In this document: positions 36,856 through 44,124 of the stretch, in pieces
Layout: the number at the start of each line of letters is the position of its first letter
How positions within the stretch are numbered: position 1 is the first letter of the stretch
NCBI RefSeq assembly: GCF_014203955.1
Contig: NZ_JACHKA010000001.1
Span: 2,015,001 to 2,079,000, forward strand
Direction: 5' to 3'
DNA length: 64,000 bases
Source: Sphingobium lignivorans
GTDB lineage: Bacteria; Pseudomonadota; Alphaproteobacteria; Sphingomonadales; Sphingomonadaceae
Notes under the pieces: model-generated
What the model saw: the letters and a program-made list of their open reading frames with translations, nothing else
What the model was told of the DNA's origin: nothing
Database searches by the model: none
Made by a program: the position numbers and the translations under genes

Positions 36856-36874
36856 TGTCACTATAATAGTGATA
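36856..36874 (+). promoter_or_regulatory. dispersed palindrome, site 1 (18/19 match)
   Basis: Reads TGTCACTATAATAGTGATA, differing from the family consensus TATCACTAT-W-ATAGTGATA only at the second base. The central A gives a TATAAT on the plus strand (36862-36867). It lies between the divergent tRNA-Trp and AlpA-like genes, 36 bp upstream of the latter. The upstream TTGCG is shared with site 2. Confidence 0.8.
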
Positions 36875-36909
36875 CTTCGATTCTCGACGGACAATGAGGA
36901 TCGGTTTTC

Positions 36910-37113
36910 ATGCAATTTTGGCGCCTACCGCGCGTCATGGAAGAAACGGGGATATCGAAGTCCTCGATCTATCGCGACATGCGCGAGGGGAGATTCCCCA
37001 GATCATATCAATACAAGGACCGACCGGAAGATCGGTTCTGGCGATCCGACGAAGTCGAAGCCTGGAAGCGCCACCAGCTCGGGCTTGATGAATTCGACGA
37101 GCTGGTCGGATGA
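36910..37113 (+). CDS. AlpA-like HTH protein (excisionase/regulator)
   Basis: 67 residues. The MerR/AlpA-type HTH is clear: FWRLPRVMEETGISKSSIYR, then DMREGRFPRSYQ and FWRSDEVEAWKRH. AlpA proteins act as excisionases or as activators of integrase in P4-like elements. The C-terminus ends in EFDELVG, a peptide that recurs at the N-termini of the small terminase and portal. GAGG stands 10 nt before the ATG, and an ATG at 36894 is in another frame. It overlaps the next gene by 4 nt. Confidence 0.85.
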   Translation: MQFWRLPRVMEETGISKSSIYRDMREGRFPRSYQYKDRPEDRFWRSDEVEAWKRHQLGLDEFDELVG

Positions 37114-37316
37114 ACAACTTCGTCATCGCGGCGTGCATGGGCAAGCACGGCTTCAACAACTGGAACGAAGCCTCAGCGGCACTGAAGCACATGTACCGCA
37201 AACGCCGCAACAAGCAGGATATCGATCATTCGATCGGCATCTATCGCTGCCCATATTGTCCGAAATGGCATCTCGGAAGTCAGACGCGACGCAACAAGAG
37301 GGTCAAGAGTGTCTGA
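37110..37316 (+). CDS. small zinc-ribbon-like phage protein
   Basis: 68 residues. A CPYC pair followed by WHLG (IYRCPYCPKWHLGS) near residue 46 resembles a half zinc ribbon common in short phage ORFs. Basic clusters (MYRKRRNKQD, TRRNKRVKS) suggest nucleic-acid binding. It overlaps the AlpA-like gene by 4 nt and the small terminase by 8 nt, so it is translationally coupled to both. The function is unknown. Confidence 0.75.
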   Translation: MNNFVIAACMGKHGFNNWNEASAALKHMYRKRRNKQDIDHSIGIYRCPYCPKWHLGSQTRRNKRVKSV

Positions 37317-38022
37317 GTTCGATGAACTGCTTGGTGCCGGCCCGGCCGAACCGGAAACGCGTACGTCGCGCGCAGAGCGCATGTTGCAGGAGCAGCAGCG
37401 CCTTGCCGACGTAAGGCGAGCCGCATCCGGGCAGACGAAGATTTCAGTCGAGGAGTTTCTGCTGCCGGTCAGCCAGAACTTCATCGGACGCGTGCTCCAC
37501 ATGGATCCAATGACAGTCGGCAAGCGGCTGCTCAACACGCCCGTCAAGCGTCACACCGTCGGCGCCGGACGCTATGTCTATTATTTCCATGAGGTGCTCC
37601 CGTATCTCGTGAAGCCGAAGATGGACATCGCGACCTATCTTCGCTCCCTCAATCCCGGGGATCTTCCGAACAGCATCAACAAGTCGTTCTGGGAAGCCGA
37701 GCGCATCAAGAACCAGGTGCTGCAGCAGACCGGCGAAGCGTGGAACTCCATGAAGGTGCTGGAGGTTCTCGGGCTCGTCTTCATGACGATCAAGGACCGC
37801 ATCCCCCTCATCAAGGAAGCGCTGCGCGAGATGAACATCTCCGACGAAGCGCAGAAGAAGCTCGATGAAATGTGCGACCTGTTCCAGTCGGACCTCTACC
37901 AGGCGCTGGTCGAACTGCCGAAGCAGCGCAAAACGTACAGCCGCATCGTCGAGATCGATCCCGGCGACGGCCCGGCGGCCGGCGTCGAATGGGATGATGA
38001 CGCGGAGGACGTCATCGGATGA
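37309..38022 (+). CDS. terminase small subunit-like (Nu1 position)
   Basis: 237 residues from a GTG (MSEFDELLGAG). A HTH-like segment is visible around residues 45-75 (VSQNFIGRVLHMDPMTVGKR), followed by a long helical region with the coiled-coil-like QKKLDEMCDLFQSDLYQALV. The position immediately before the large terminase and the DNA-binding N-terminus fit lambda gpNu1, which recognises cos. Identification rests on position and the HTH rather than on clear family motifs. The acidic C-terminus (WDDDAEDVIG) could bind the large subunit. Confidence 0.7.
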   Translation: MSEFDELLGAGPAEPETRTSRAERMLQEQQRLADVRRAASGQTKISVEEFLLPVSQNFIGRVLHMDPMTVGKRLLNTPVKRHTVGAGRYVYYFHEVLPYLVKPKMDIATYLRSLNPGDLPNSINKSFWEAERIKNQVLQQTGEAWNSMKVLEVLGLVFMTIKDRIPLIKEALREMNISDEAQKKLDEMCDLFQSDLYQALVELPKQRKTYSRIVEIDPGDGPAAGVEWDDDAEDVIG

Positions 38023-38183
38023 GCGAGGATAAGCCGATCGTCATTCCGTCAGAGCCGATAGCAATGCTGACGGCTCCCGAATATTCGCTCGACTATGACG
38101 AGTTCGTAAAGCGAGCCCTTAAACGGATCGCAGATAGCCTTGGCATCTCCTACGAGCAGCTTTCGCGAGACTATCTGCGATGA
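38019..38183 (+). CDS. 54-residue protein resembling the portal signature segment
   Basis: Read from ATG 38019 (overlapping the small terminase stop, ATGA) to TGA 38183 (overlapping the large terminase ATG). Residues 27-52 contain DEFVKRALKRIADSLGISYE and QLSRDY. The portal protein has the matching LLRYIAATLGVSYEQLSRDY. At DNA level 30 of 33 bases (38142-38174 against 41792-41824) are identical. It stops just before the TNTSY part of the portal motif. It is either a duplicated portal fragment kept as a gene, or a small protein that mimics portal contacts. Both overlaps argue that it is translated. Confidence 0.75.
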   Translation: MSEDKPIVIPSEPIAMLTAPEYSLDYDEFVKRALKRIADSLGISYEQLSRDYLR

Positions 38184-40303
38184 CCTTCGGCATCGGCCAT
38201 AACAGCGGGCCGCAGTTCGAAACCATAGAGGAAATGGTGGTCGCGGCCGCAGAGGCGCTGCGACCGTCGGCTCGGATTACTGTGTCCGAAGCCGCCGAAC
38301 GCTATCACATCGTCAAGAACCCCGGCCAGCACGAAGGCCCCTTCTCACTCGACAAGACGCCATATCTGCGCGAGCCGATGGACGTTCTGACGTCGCTGGA
38401 CTTCACCGGCATGGCCTTCGCCGGGCCGGCGCGTACAGGCAAATCCGCGATGGCCATCAACTGGCTGTGTCATACCGCCATCACCGATCCGGCGGACATG
38501 ATGATCGTTCACATGGCGCAGCACACAGCGCGCGACTGGTCGAAGGCCGACCTCGCAAAGGCGATCCGCAACAGCCCGGAACTGCAAAAGCGCCTCAAGC
38601 CGACGCCCGATGCCGACAACGTGTTCGACAAAGAGTTCCTCTCCGGCATGCGGACGATCGTGACATGGCCGACCGTCAGCAACCTGTCCGGCAAGACGAT
38701 CCCGCGCTTGTGGATCATGGACATGGACCGCATCAAGCCGCAGATCATCGAGAAGGAAGGCCACGTCTTCGATCTGACGCGCAAGCGCGCCGGAACCTTC
38801 AAGCGTTACGGCATGACCGCGGCCGAAGCGTCGCCCGGCTTCCCGATCACAGACCCGAAATGGCAGCCGAGTGAAGATGCTCCGCATGAGGCTCCGCCAT
38901 GTGAAGGCATTCTGTCGATATACAACCGCGGCGACCGGCGTAGATGGTACTGGTCGTGCCCGCACTGCGACGGAAAGTTCGAGCCCCACTTCGACCTGCT
39001 GCGGTGGCCGTCACTCGACACTCGCGACATCATGGAAATGGCCGAGCAGACGCAGATGATCTGCCCGCACTGCACGACCAAGGACGGCGTGCTGCTCGAT
39101 CCGTCTATGCAACGGGAACTCAATCTCGGCGGCCGCTGGATCAAGGAAGGGCAGATATGGCTGCCTAGCGGCGAGATCGTGGGCAAGCCGCGTCGTTCCG
39201 ACATCGCGTCGTTCTGGATGTTCGGCCCGGCCGCCGGATTCACCGACTGGCCGCAGCTCGTGAGAAACTATCTGCAGGCGTGCGAAACATACGAGAAGAC
39301 CGGCGACGAAGGGCCGTTGATGACCACGGTCACGACGGACCAGGGTAACGCCTATCTATACAAGTATCTCGAGAGCGGCCGCAACGCCGACGTGCTCAAG
39401 AAGCGCGCCGAGGAGTGGGGCGGTCACGACGAGAACGGGACGCCGTATGTTCCGCCGAGCACCCGCTTCCTCGTCGCCATGGTCGACGTCCAGGGCGGCG
39501 CGAGCGGTTCATTCGTCGTGCATATTTTTGCCGTCGACGCGAATATCGATATCTGGCACGTCGATATGTTCAAGATCATCAAGTCCGATCGCCGCGACGA
39601 AGATGGCGAACGACTGCGCATCAACCCGGGCGCTTTCAAGGAAGACTGGGACGTCCTGCGCAGCCAGGTGATGGAACTCACCTACCCCCTTCCCGATGGC
39701 AGCGGGCGTCGCATGGGCATCCATCTGACCGCCTGTGACTCAGGCGGTGAAGCTGGCGCCACGAGCAACGCCTATGACTTCTATCGATCCCTGCGAGCAG
39801 AAGGCGCGCATGGTCGCTTTCACCTGCTCAAAGGCGCATCGCCGAAGAACGAAACGGCGCTCATTCGTCTGACCTACCCGAATGCGCAGAAGAAGGACAA
39901 GCTGTCCGCCGCGCGCGGAGACGTCCCCGTGTGGCTGATCAACAGCAATCTCACGAAGGACGCGGCGAATAACCGCCTCGAGCGCGACACGCCCGGCGGC
40001 ATGGTCCACTTCCCGAACTGGGCCGAGGACTGGCTGTATAACCAGCTCACTGCGGAAATCAGGCTGCCAACCGGCGCATGGGACAATCCGGCCAAGCGTC
40101 GCAACGAGGCGTGGGACTTGCTGACCTACGCCGTCGCTTTCCTCGATCATCCGGAGATCCGCATTCGGTTCATCGACTGGGAGAATCCGCCCCTGTTCGC
40201 CGCCGAGTGGGACAGCAATGACATGGTCTTTGGCGCCGATCGCAAACCGCAGCGCGAGCAGCCTGAACTGTCGCTTAAGGACTTCGCGAATCGATTCGCT
40301 TAG
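38180..40303 (+). CDS. terminase large subunit (GpA family)
   Basis: 707 residues. It is the ATP-driven DNA-packaging motor and nuclease. The Walker A is GPARTGKS (residues 82-89). A zinc-ribbon pair (SCPHCDGKF and MICPHCTTKDG) lies near 255-305, and the nuclease domain begins at LVAMVDVQGGASG with further acidic residues (TACDSGGEAG). The length matches GpA. The N-terminus TFGIGHNSGP carries a short peptide found at the start of many alphaproteobacterial phage proteins. Its stop is followed by 61 nt containing palindrome site 2. Confidence 0.93.
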   Translation: MTFGIGHNSGPQFETIEEMVVAAAEALRPSARITVSEAAERYHIVKNPGQHEGPFSLDKTPYLREPMDVLTSLDFTGMAFAGPARTGKSAMAINWLCHTAITDPADMMIVHMAQHTARDWSKADLAKAIRNSPELQKRLKPTPDADNVFDKEFLSGMRTIVTWPTVSNLSGKTIPRLWIMDMDRIKPQIIEKEGHVFDLTRKRAGTFKRYGMTAAEASPGFPITDPKWQPSEDAPHEAPPCEGILSIYNRGDRRRWYWSCPHCDGKFEPHFDLLRWPSLDTRDIMEMAEQTQMICPHCTTKDGVLLDPSMQRELNLGGRWIKEGQIWLPSGEIVGKPRRSDIASFWMFGPAAGFTDWPQLVRNYLQACETYEKTGDEGPLMTTVTTDQGNAYLYKYLESGRNADVLKKRAEEWGGHDENGTPYVPPSTRFLVAMVDVQGGASGSFVVHIFAVDANIDIWHVDMFKIIKSDRRDEDGERLRINPGAFKEDWDVLRSQVMELTYPLPDGSGRRMGIHLTACDSGGEAGATSNAYDFYRSLRAEGAHGRFHLLKGASPKNETALIRLTYPNAQKKDKLSAARGDVPVWLINSNLTKDAANNRLERDTPGGMVHFPNWAEDWLYNQLTAEIRLPTGAWDNPAKRRNEAWDLLTYAVAFLDHPEIRIRFIDWENPPLFAAEWDSNDMVFGADRKPQREQPELSLKDFANRFA

Positions 40304-40344
40304 GGGCGAGTCACCAAAACGGTGTCTGTCAAGCATTATTGCGT

Positions 40345-40363
40345 TATCACTATAATAGTGATA
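40345..40363 (+). promoter_or_regulatory. dispersed palindrome, site 2 (perfect)
   Basis: TATCACTATAATAGTGATA, a perfect 19-bp dyad with central A. TATAAT sits on the plus strand (40351-40356). A weak -35 (CTGTCA, 40326-40331) is 19 bp upstream. The ATG of the gpW-like gene follows 1 nt after the site with no ribosome-binding site, so initiation about 7 nt after TATAAT would give a leaderless mRNA. Confidence 0.85.
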
Positions 40364-40364
40364 A

Positions 40365-40595
40365 ATGCCCTTCATGGCGTCTCTCCAGGAACGGCTCACT
40401 GAAGCGCAGGATGCTCTGCATGACCTTGTCATTGGCAAGGCCGTGGTGCGTTGCCGCGACGCCGACGGCAGCGAAGTCACCTATACGCAGGCGACGCGAT
40501 CGAGCCTCATGGCCTATATCGCCAAGCTCGAACGTGACATCGCGGCGTCCTCCAATGCCGCTCCGTGCTACGCGCCGATGCGGCTCATCTTCTGA
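40365..40595 (+). CDS. gpW-like head-tail joining protein
   Basis: 76 residues. It matches lambda gpW in pattern: EAQDALHDLVIGKAVV, a charged strand (RCRDADGSEVTYT), then SLMAYIAKLERDI. gpW plugs the packaged head and connects portal to tail. The start may be ATG 40365 or ATG 40374; the second better matches the gpW length. Neither has a Shine-Dalgarno sequence. The stop overlaps the portal ATG (TGATG). Confidence 0.85.
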   Translation: MPFMASLQERLTEAQDALHDLVIGKAVVRCRDADGSEVTYTQATRSSLMAYIAKLERDIAASSNAAPCYAPMRLIF

Positions 40596-42316
40596 TGGTC
40601 GGAGAGTTCGACGAACTGCTTGGGGTGGCAGTGTCCCCCGCTCCCCAGGCACCGCCCCCCGCTGTGGTGAAAGCCCCCGCCACGGTGGGGGGCGAACGTG
40701 CAATGGGCGCCTTCGACGGCGCTGACCGTCTGAATTCGTCGATTGCCAATTTCATCCCGACACTGGGTTCGGCCGATGCCGACATCATCCCCAGCAAGGA
40801 ACTGGCGGACGGCCGCGCGCAGCATCTGCTGAACAACGACGCCTATGTGCAGGGCGGACAGACGCTCCACAAGGACAACATCGTCGGATCGCAGTTCCTG
40901 CTGAACGCGCGCCCGATGTCCCGCACGATCTTCGGCAAGGTCGACGATCCGTGGGAAAACGAGTTTCAGGAGGAAGTCGAAGAGATTTTCGACCTCGCCT
41001 CCGAAAGCCCGGATCATTTCTTCGACGCCCAGGGCATGAATACGCTGACCGGCCTCGTGCGCCTGGCCGTCGGCATCGCCTGCGCGAGCGGCGAAGCACT
41101 GGCCTCGGTCGAGTGGATCAAGGACGGCCGCCCGTTCAACACTGCGATCCAGATGATCGACGTCGCGAGACTGTCGACTCCTGACTCGCTGCCAGAGGCG
41201 CTCGACCCGAACATCCGTGGCGGCGTCAAGAAGGATCGGCGCGGCAAGCCGCAGTCCTATTATATCCGGAACGTCCATCCGCATGATCTGAACTATCATT
41301 TCACGCGGGCCATGGAGTTCAACAAGTGGCGTGAAGTGCCTGCGCGAACCAAGTGGGGTCGCGCGCAGATGATTCACATCATGGAGCAGTCGCGTCCGGA
41401 TCAGACGCGCGGCATCGCCGATCTGACGGCAGCGCTCAAAGAGATCCACATCACGCACAAGTTCCGGGACATCACGCTCCAGAACGCTGTGACGCAGGCC
41501 CTCTACGCCGCCGCGATCACCTCCGAACTGCCCAGCGAGACCGTGTTCTCGCAGCTCGGCGGCGGAACGATGACGCCAGAACAGATCGAGAAGGCCATCC
41601 AGTCCTACGCGATCGGCTTCTACAACACGATCGACCAGTTCGCCGGATCGGCGAAGAACCTGCACGTCGACGGCGTGCGCATCCCGCATCTGCTGCCCGG
41701 CACGAAGTTGGAGATGATTTCGCCCGGCAAGGGTGGTCCGCTCGGCGAGAATTTCGAACAGTCGCTGCTGCGCTACATCGCCGCGACGCTGGGCGTCTCC
41801 TACGAGCAGCTTTCGCGCGACTACACCAACACGAGCTACGCCTCTGCGCGTGCCGCCATGGCCGACACCTGGCGGTTCATGCAGGCCCGCAAGAAGTCCG
41901 TGGCCGACAAGTTCGCCACGATCATCTTCCGCCTGTGGCTGGAAGAGATGATCAACGCCAACGCGCTGAGCACCTTCCCGGCCTCGAAGGCGCCGATGCT
42001 CTACACCAACGGGCGCCTGAACATGAAGTTCGAGGCGATCTCGCGCTGTGAGTGGATCGGCGCATCGCGCGGCCAGATCGACGAGCTCAAGGAAACGCAG
42101 GCCGCGGTGCTCCGCATCAACAACAACCTCTCCACGCGCGAAGACGAGATCGCCCGCCTTGGCGGCGACTGGCGCAAGAAGATGCGTCAGCTCAAGCGCG
42201 AACAGGATCTCTTCGACAGCCTCGGTCTGCGCGACGCGTCCGGCGCCTCGGCCAACATGATGAACGCGGCGAACGGCACCGCCGACACCGCCGACGAGAA
42301 GGGCAAGACGAAATGA
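40595..42316 (+). CDS. portal protein, lambda gpB family
   Basis: 573 residues from the ATG at 40595 (MVGEFDELLGVAVS). It forms the dodecameric DNA gateway of the capsid. The family signature is LGVSYEQLSRDYTNTSYASA, followed by RAAMADTWRFMQARKKSV. The N-terminal peptide EFDELLG is shared with the small terminase and, as EFDELVG, with the end of the AlpA-like protein. The C-terminus overlaps the protease gene (ATGA). Confidence 0.93.
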   Translation: MVGEFDELLGVAVSPAPQAPPPAVVKAPATVGGERAMGAFDGADRLNSSIANFIPTLGSADADIIPSKELADGRAQHLLNNDAYVQGGQTLHKDNIVGSQFLLNARPMSRTIFGKVDDPWENEFQEEVEEIFDLASESPDHFFDAQGMNTLTGLVRLAVGIACASGEALASVEWIKDGRPFNTAIQMIDVARLSTPDSLPEALDPNIRGGVKKDRRGKPQSYYIRNVHPHDLNYHFTRAMEFNKWREVPARTKWGRAQMIHIMEQSRPDQTRGIADLTAALKEIHITHKFRDITLQNAVTQALYAAAITSELPSETVFSQLGGGTMTPEQIEKAIQSYAIGFYNTIDQFAGSAKNLHVDGVRIPHLLPGTKLEMISPGKGGPLGENFEQSLLRYIAATLGVSYEQLSRDYTNTSYASARAAMADTWRFMQARKKSVADKFATIIFRLWLEEMINANALSTFPASKAPMLYTNGRLNMKFEAISRCEWIGASRGQIDELKETQAAVLRINNNLSTREDEIARLGGDWRKKMRQLKREQDLFDSLGLRDASGASANMMNAANGTADTADEKGKTK

Positions 42317-43614
42317 CCATGAACCCGTTCGCAGCCCTGGTCGAGAACGGCCCCGTGCTTGTCGATGCCGAGCACAAGGCCTGGTTCAGCGCCTGCCTGC
42401 ATAATGCCGCACAGACGCCGAGGCTCGACGAGCTCATGGCGGATCAGGGTGACGGTTTCTGGTACGCATCGGATGACTGGCGCGCGCCGTATCGCCCCTA
42501 TGTCGTGAAGGAGGGCATCCTTCACATCCCGGTCAAGGGCATCCTGCTCAACAACTTCGGTTGGCAGATGGGCAACTGGGCAACCGGCTACGACTATATC
42601 TGGCGCGCCTTCGAGCGCGGGCTCGACGATCCCGAGGTGAAAGGCATCGCGCTGATGGTGCATTCGCCCGGCGGACTGGTTGCGGGCAACCAGGTGCTCG
42701 TCGACAAGATGTCCGAGCGTCGCGGCGAAAAGCCTCTGCGCGGCTTCGCGCAGGAGTCCGCCTGCTCGGCCGCCTACAACATCATCGCCGTCGCGCCGCA
42801 TGTGAATGTCAGTCCGACCGGCACCGTCGGCTCGATCGGCGTCTATACCATGCACCTCGACTGGAGCGCTGCCAACGATCGGTTCGGCGTGAAGGTGACG
42901 TACATCTCGGCCGGCGAAGGCAAGGTCGACGGCAATCCCGACGAGCCCCTGTCCGAACGTGCGCTCAGCCGCATGCAGGCGCGCGTCGATGATCTCTACT
43001 CAATTTTCGTGGCCAGCGTGTCGCGAAATCGCAGCGAACTGACGGAGGAGGCGATCCGGAAAGACCTGGGCGCCTTCACCTACTCGGCCGCTGAAGCCGT
43101 GTCGAACGGGCTCGCCGACAGCATCGGCAGTCACGACGACGCACTGTCCGCCTTTGCGGGCTCCCTGGACGACCCGTCCAATCAAGACGAAGGAGAAAGA
43201 GAGATGTCCACTCCGGACAACTCGGCGGTCGACCAGGCCGCCCATGAGAAGGCCATCGCCGATGCCGCGACCACTGCGGCCGCAGCGATGCAGGCACGCA
43301 TCGGCGGTATCCTGCAGCACGAGGAAGCGAAGGGGCGCGAGGAACTCGCCAACCATTTCGCGTTCGCGACCGACATGAGCGTCGAGGCGGCCGCCGCTGC
43401 GCTCGCCACGGCTCCCAGGAAGGTCGAGGCTCCGCAGGCTCAGCAGACGCAGGCCGAGGCGACCAATCACCTGGACGCTGCGATGAGCAACATCGACCAG
43501 CCCAACATCGATGCCGGCGGATCGGGCAACGATCGCCAGGCCAACCCCGACGACGCGTCGGCCGATCTCGCGCTTGCCAAGCAGTTCGGTCTGCGCGGCT
43601 TCGTGCAGGCATAA
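42313..43614 (+). CDS. capsid protease of peptidase S49 type with C-terminal scaffold (lambda C/Nu3 arrangement)
   Basis: 433 residues from ATG 42313, which overlaps the portal stop. It matures the procapsid. The S49/ClpP-like fold shows IPVKGILLNNFGWQMG, ALMVHSPGGLVAGN, the nucleophile Ser in ESACSAAYNI and TGTVGSIGVYTMH. From residue 298 the protein becomes a helical, Ala/Gln-rich scaffold that is also made separately from an internal start. No frameshift is needed for either product. Confidence 0.92.
   Translation: MTMNPFAALVENGPVLVDAEHKAWFSACLHNAAQTPRLDELMADQGDGFWYASDDWRAPYRPYVVKEGILHIPVKGILLNNFGWQMGNWATGYDYIWRAFERGLDDPEVKGIALMVHSPGGLVAGNQVLVDKMSERRGEKPLRGFAQESACSAAYNIIAVAPHVNVSPTGTVGSIGVYTMHLDWSAANDRFGVKVTYISAGEGKVDGNPDEPLSERALSRMQARVDDLYSIFVASVSRNRSELTEEAIRKDLGAFTYSAAEAVSNGLADSIGSHDDALSAFAGSLDDPSNQDEGEREMSTPDNSAVDQAAHEKAIADAATTAAAAMQARIGGILQHEEAKGREELANHFAFATDMSVEAAAAALATAPRKVEAPQAQQTQAEATNHLDAAMSNIDQPNIDAGGSGNDRQANPDDASADLALAKQFGLRGFVQA
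43204..43614 (+). CDS. capsid scaffold protein from internal in-frame start (Nu3-like)
   Basis: 136 residues, in frame with and inside the protease gene. AAGGAG (43190-43195) is 8 nt before this ATG, a stronger site than those of most genes here. The product (MSTPDNSAVDQAAHEKAIAD to the Ala/Gln-rich end) is acidic and helical like phage scaffolds. Lambda Nu3 is expressed the same way from within gene C. The inference rests on the internal ribosome-binding site and that precedent. Confidence 0.8.
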   Translation: MSTPDNSAVDQAAHEKAIADAATTAAAAMQARIGGILQHEEAKGREELANHFAFATDMSVEAAAAALATAPRKVEAPQAQQTQAEATNHLDAAMSNIDQPNIDAGGSGNDRQANPDDASADLALAKQFGLRGFVQA

Positions 43615-43626
43615 GGAGAATTCGCG

Positions 43627-44085
43627 ATGGCCAACATCATTATGTCCTACAAGAACGCCCACGTCCGCGGCGTTCCCGCCTTCGAGGTGATGGATCTCTA
43701 CACCGACAGCAATCTGCTGGCCGGCGCCGAACCGGCGGTGCAGGGACCGCGCCGCATCCTGCTCGGCGACAGCCTCACTCTCGCGCCGTTCAGCGTGGTC
43801 GGCCTCTCCAGCGGAAAGCTCGTCATGGCGACGTACAACGCCACCCTGTCGAGCGCCATCAAGCCGATCGGCGTCCTGCTGCACGGCGCGACGTCCGGCT
43901 CGAGCAACACGACCGTGTTCGGCGAAGTGCTGCTCACCGGCAACTTCAACGCAGGCGTCAATGATACCGGCGATGACAGCCCGCTGGTCTGGCATGCGTC
44001 GTTCGACACGCTCGCCAAGAAGACGACCTGGGAAGGCGTGGTCGGAAACCCGCTGCTGGTCTTCCGCCAGCGCCGCATCGTCTGA
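43627..44085 (+). CDS. head decoration protein, lambda gpD-like
   Basis: 152 residues. It would stabilise the expanded capsid. It lies between the scaffold and the major capsid gene, exactly the gpD position. The sequence has the beta-rich pattern of the family (KPIGVLLHGATSGSSNTTVF, FGEVLLTGNFNAG). AAGGAGAATTCGCG precedes the ATG. It is longer than lambda gpD (110 residues), with extra N-terminal sequence. Confidence 0.82.
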   Translation: MANIIMSYKNAHVRGVPAFEVMDLYTDSNLLAGAEPAVQGPRRILLGDSLTLAPFSVVGLSSGKLVMATYNATLSSAIKPIGVLLHGATSGSSNTTVFGEVLLTGNFNAGVNDTGDDSPLVWHASFDTLAKKTTWEGVVGNPLLVFRQRRIV

Positions 44086-44099
44086 CGTTCGCCCAACTT

Positions 44100-44117
44100 G
44101 TCAACATTATAGGGATT
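44100..44117 (+). promoter_or_regulatory. degenerate palindrome relative upstream of the capsid gene
   Basis: GTCAACATTATAGGGATT matches 13 of 16 core positions of the family and shares GTCAACATTAT and the GATT end with 45261-45278. AGGGA within it (44111-44115) serves as ribosome-binding site 9 nt before the capsid ATG, so any bound protein would also mask translation. Confidence 0.55.
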
Positions 44118-44124
44118 TCGCACT

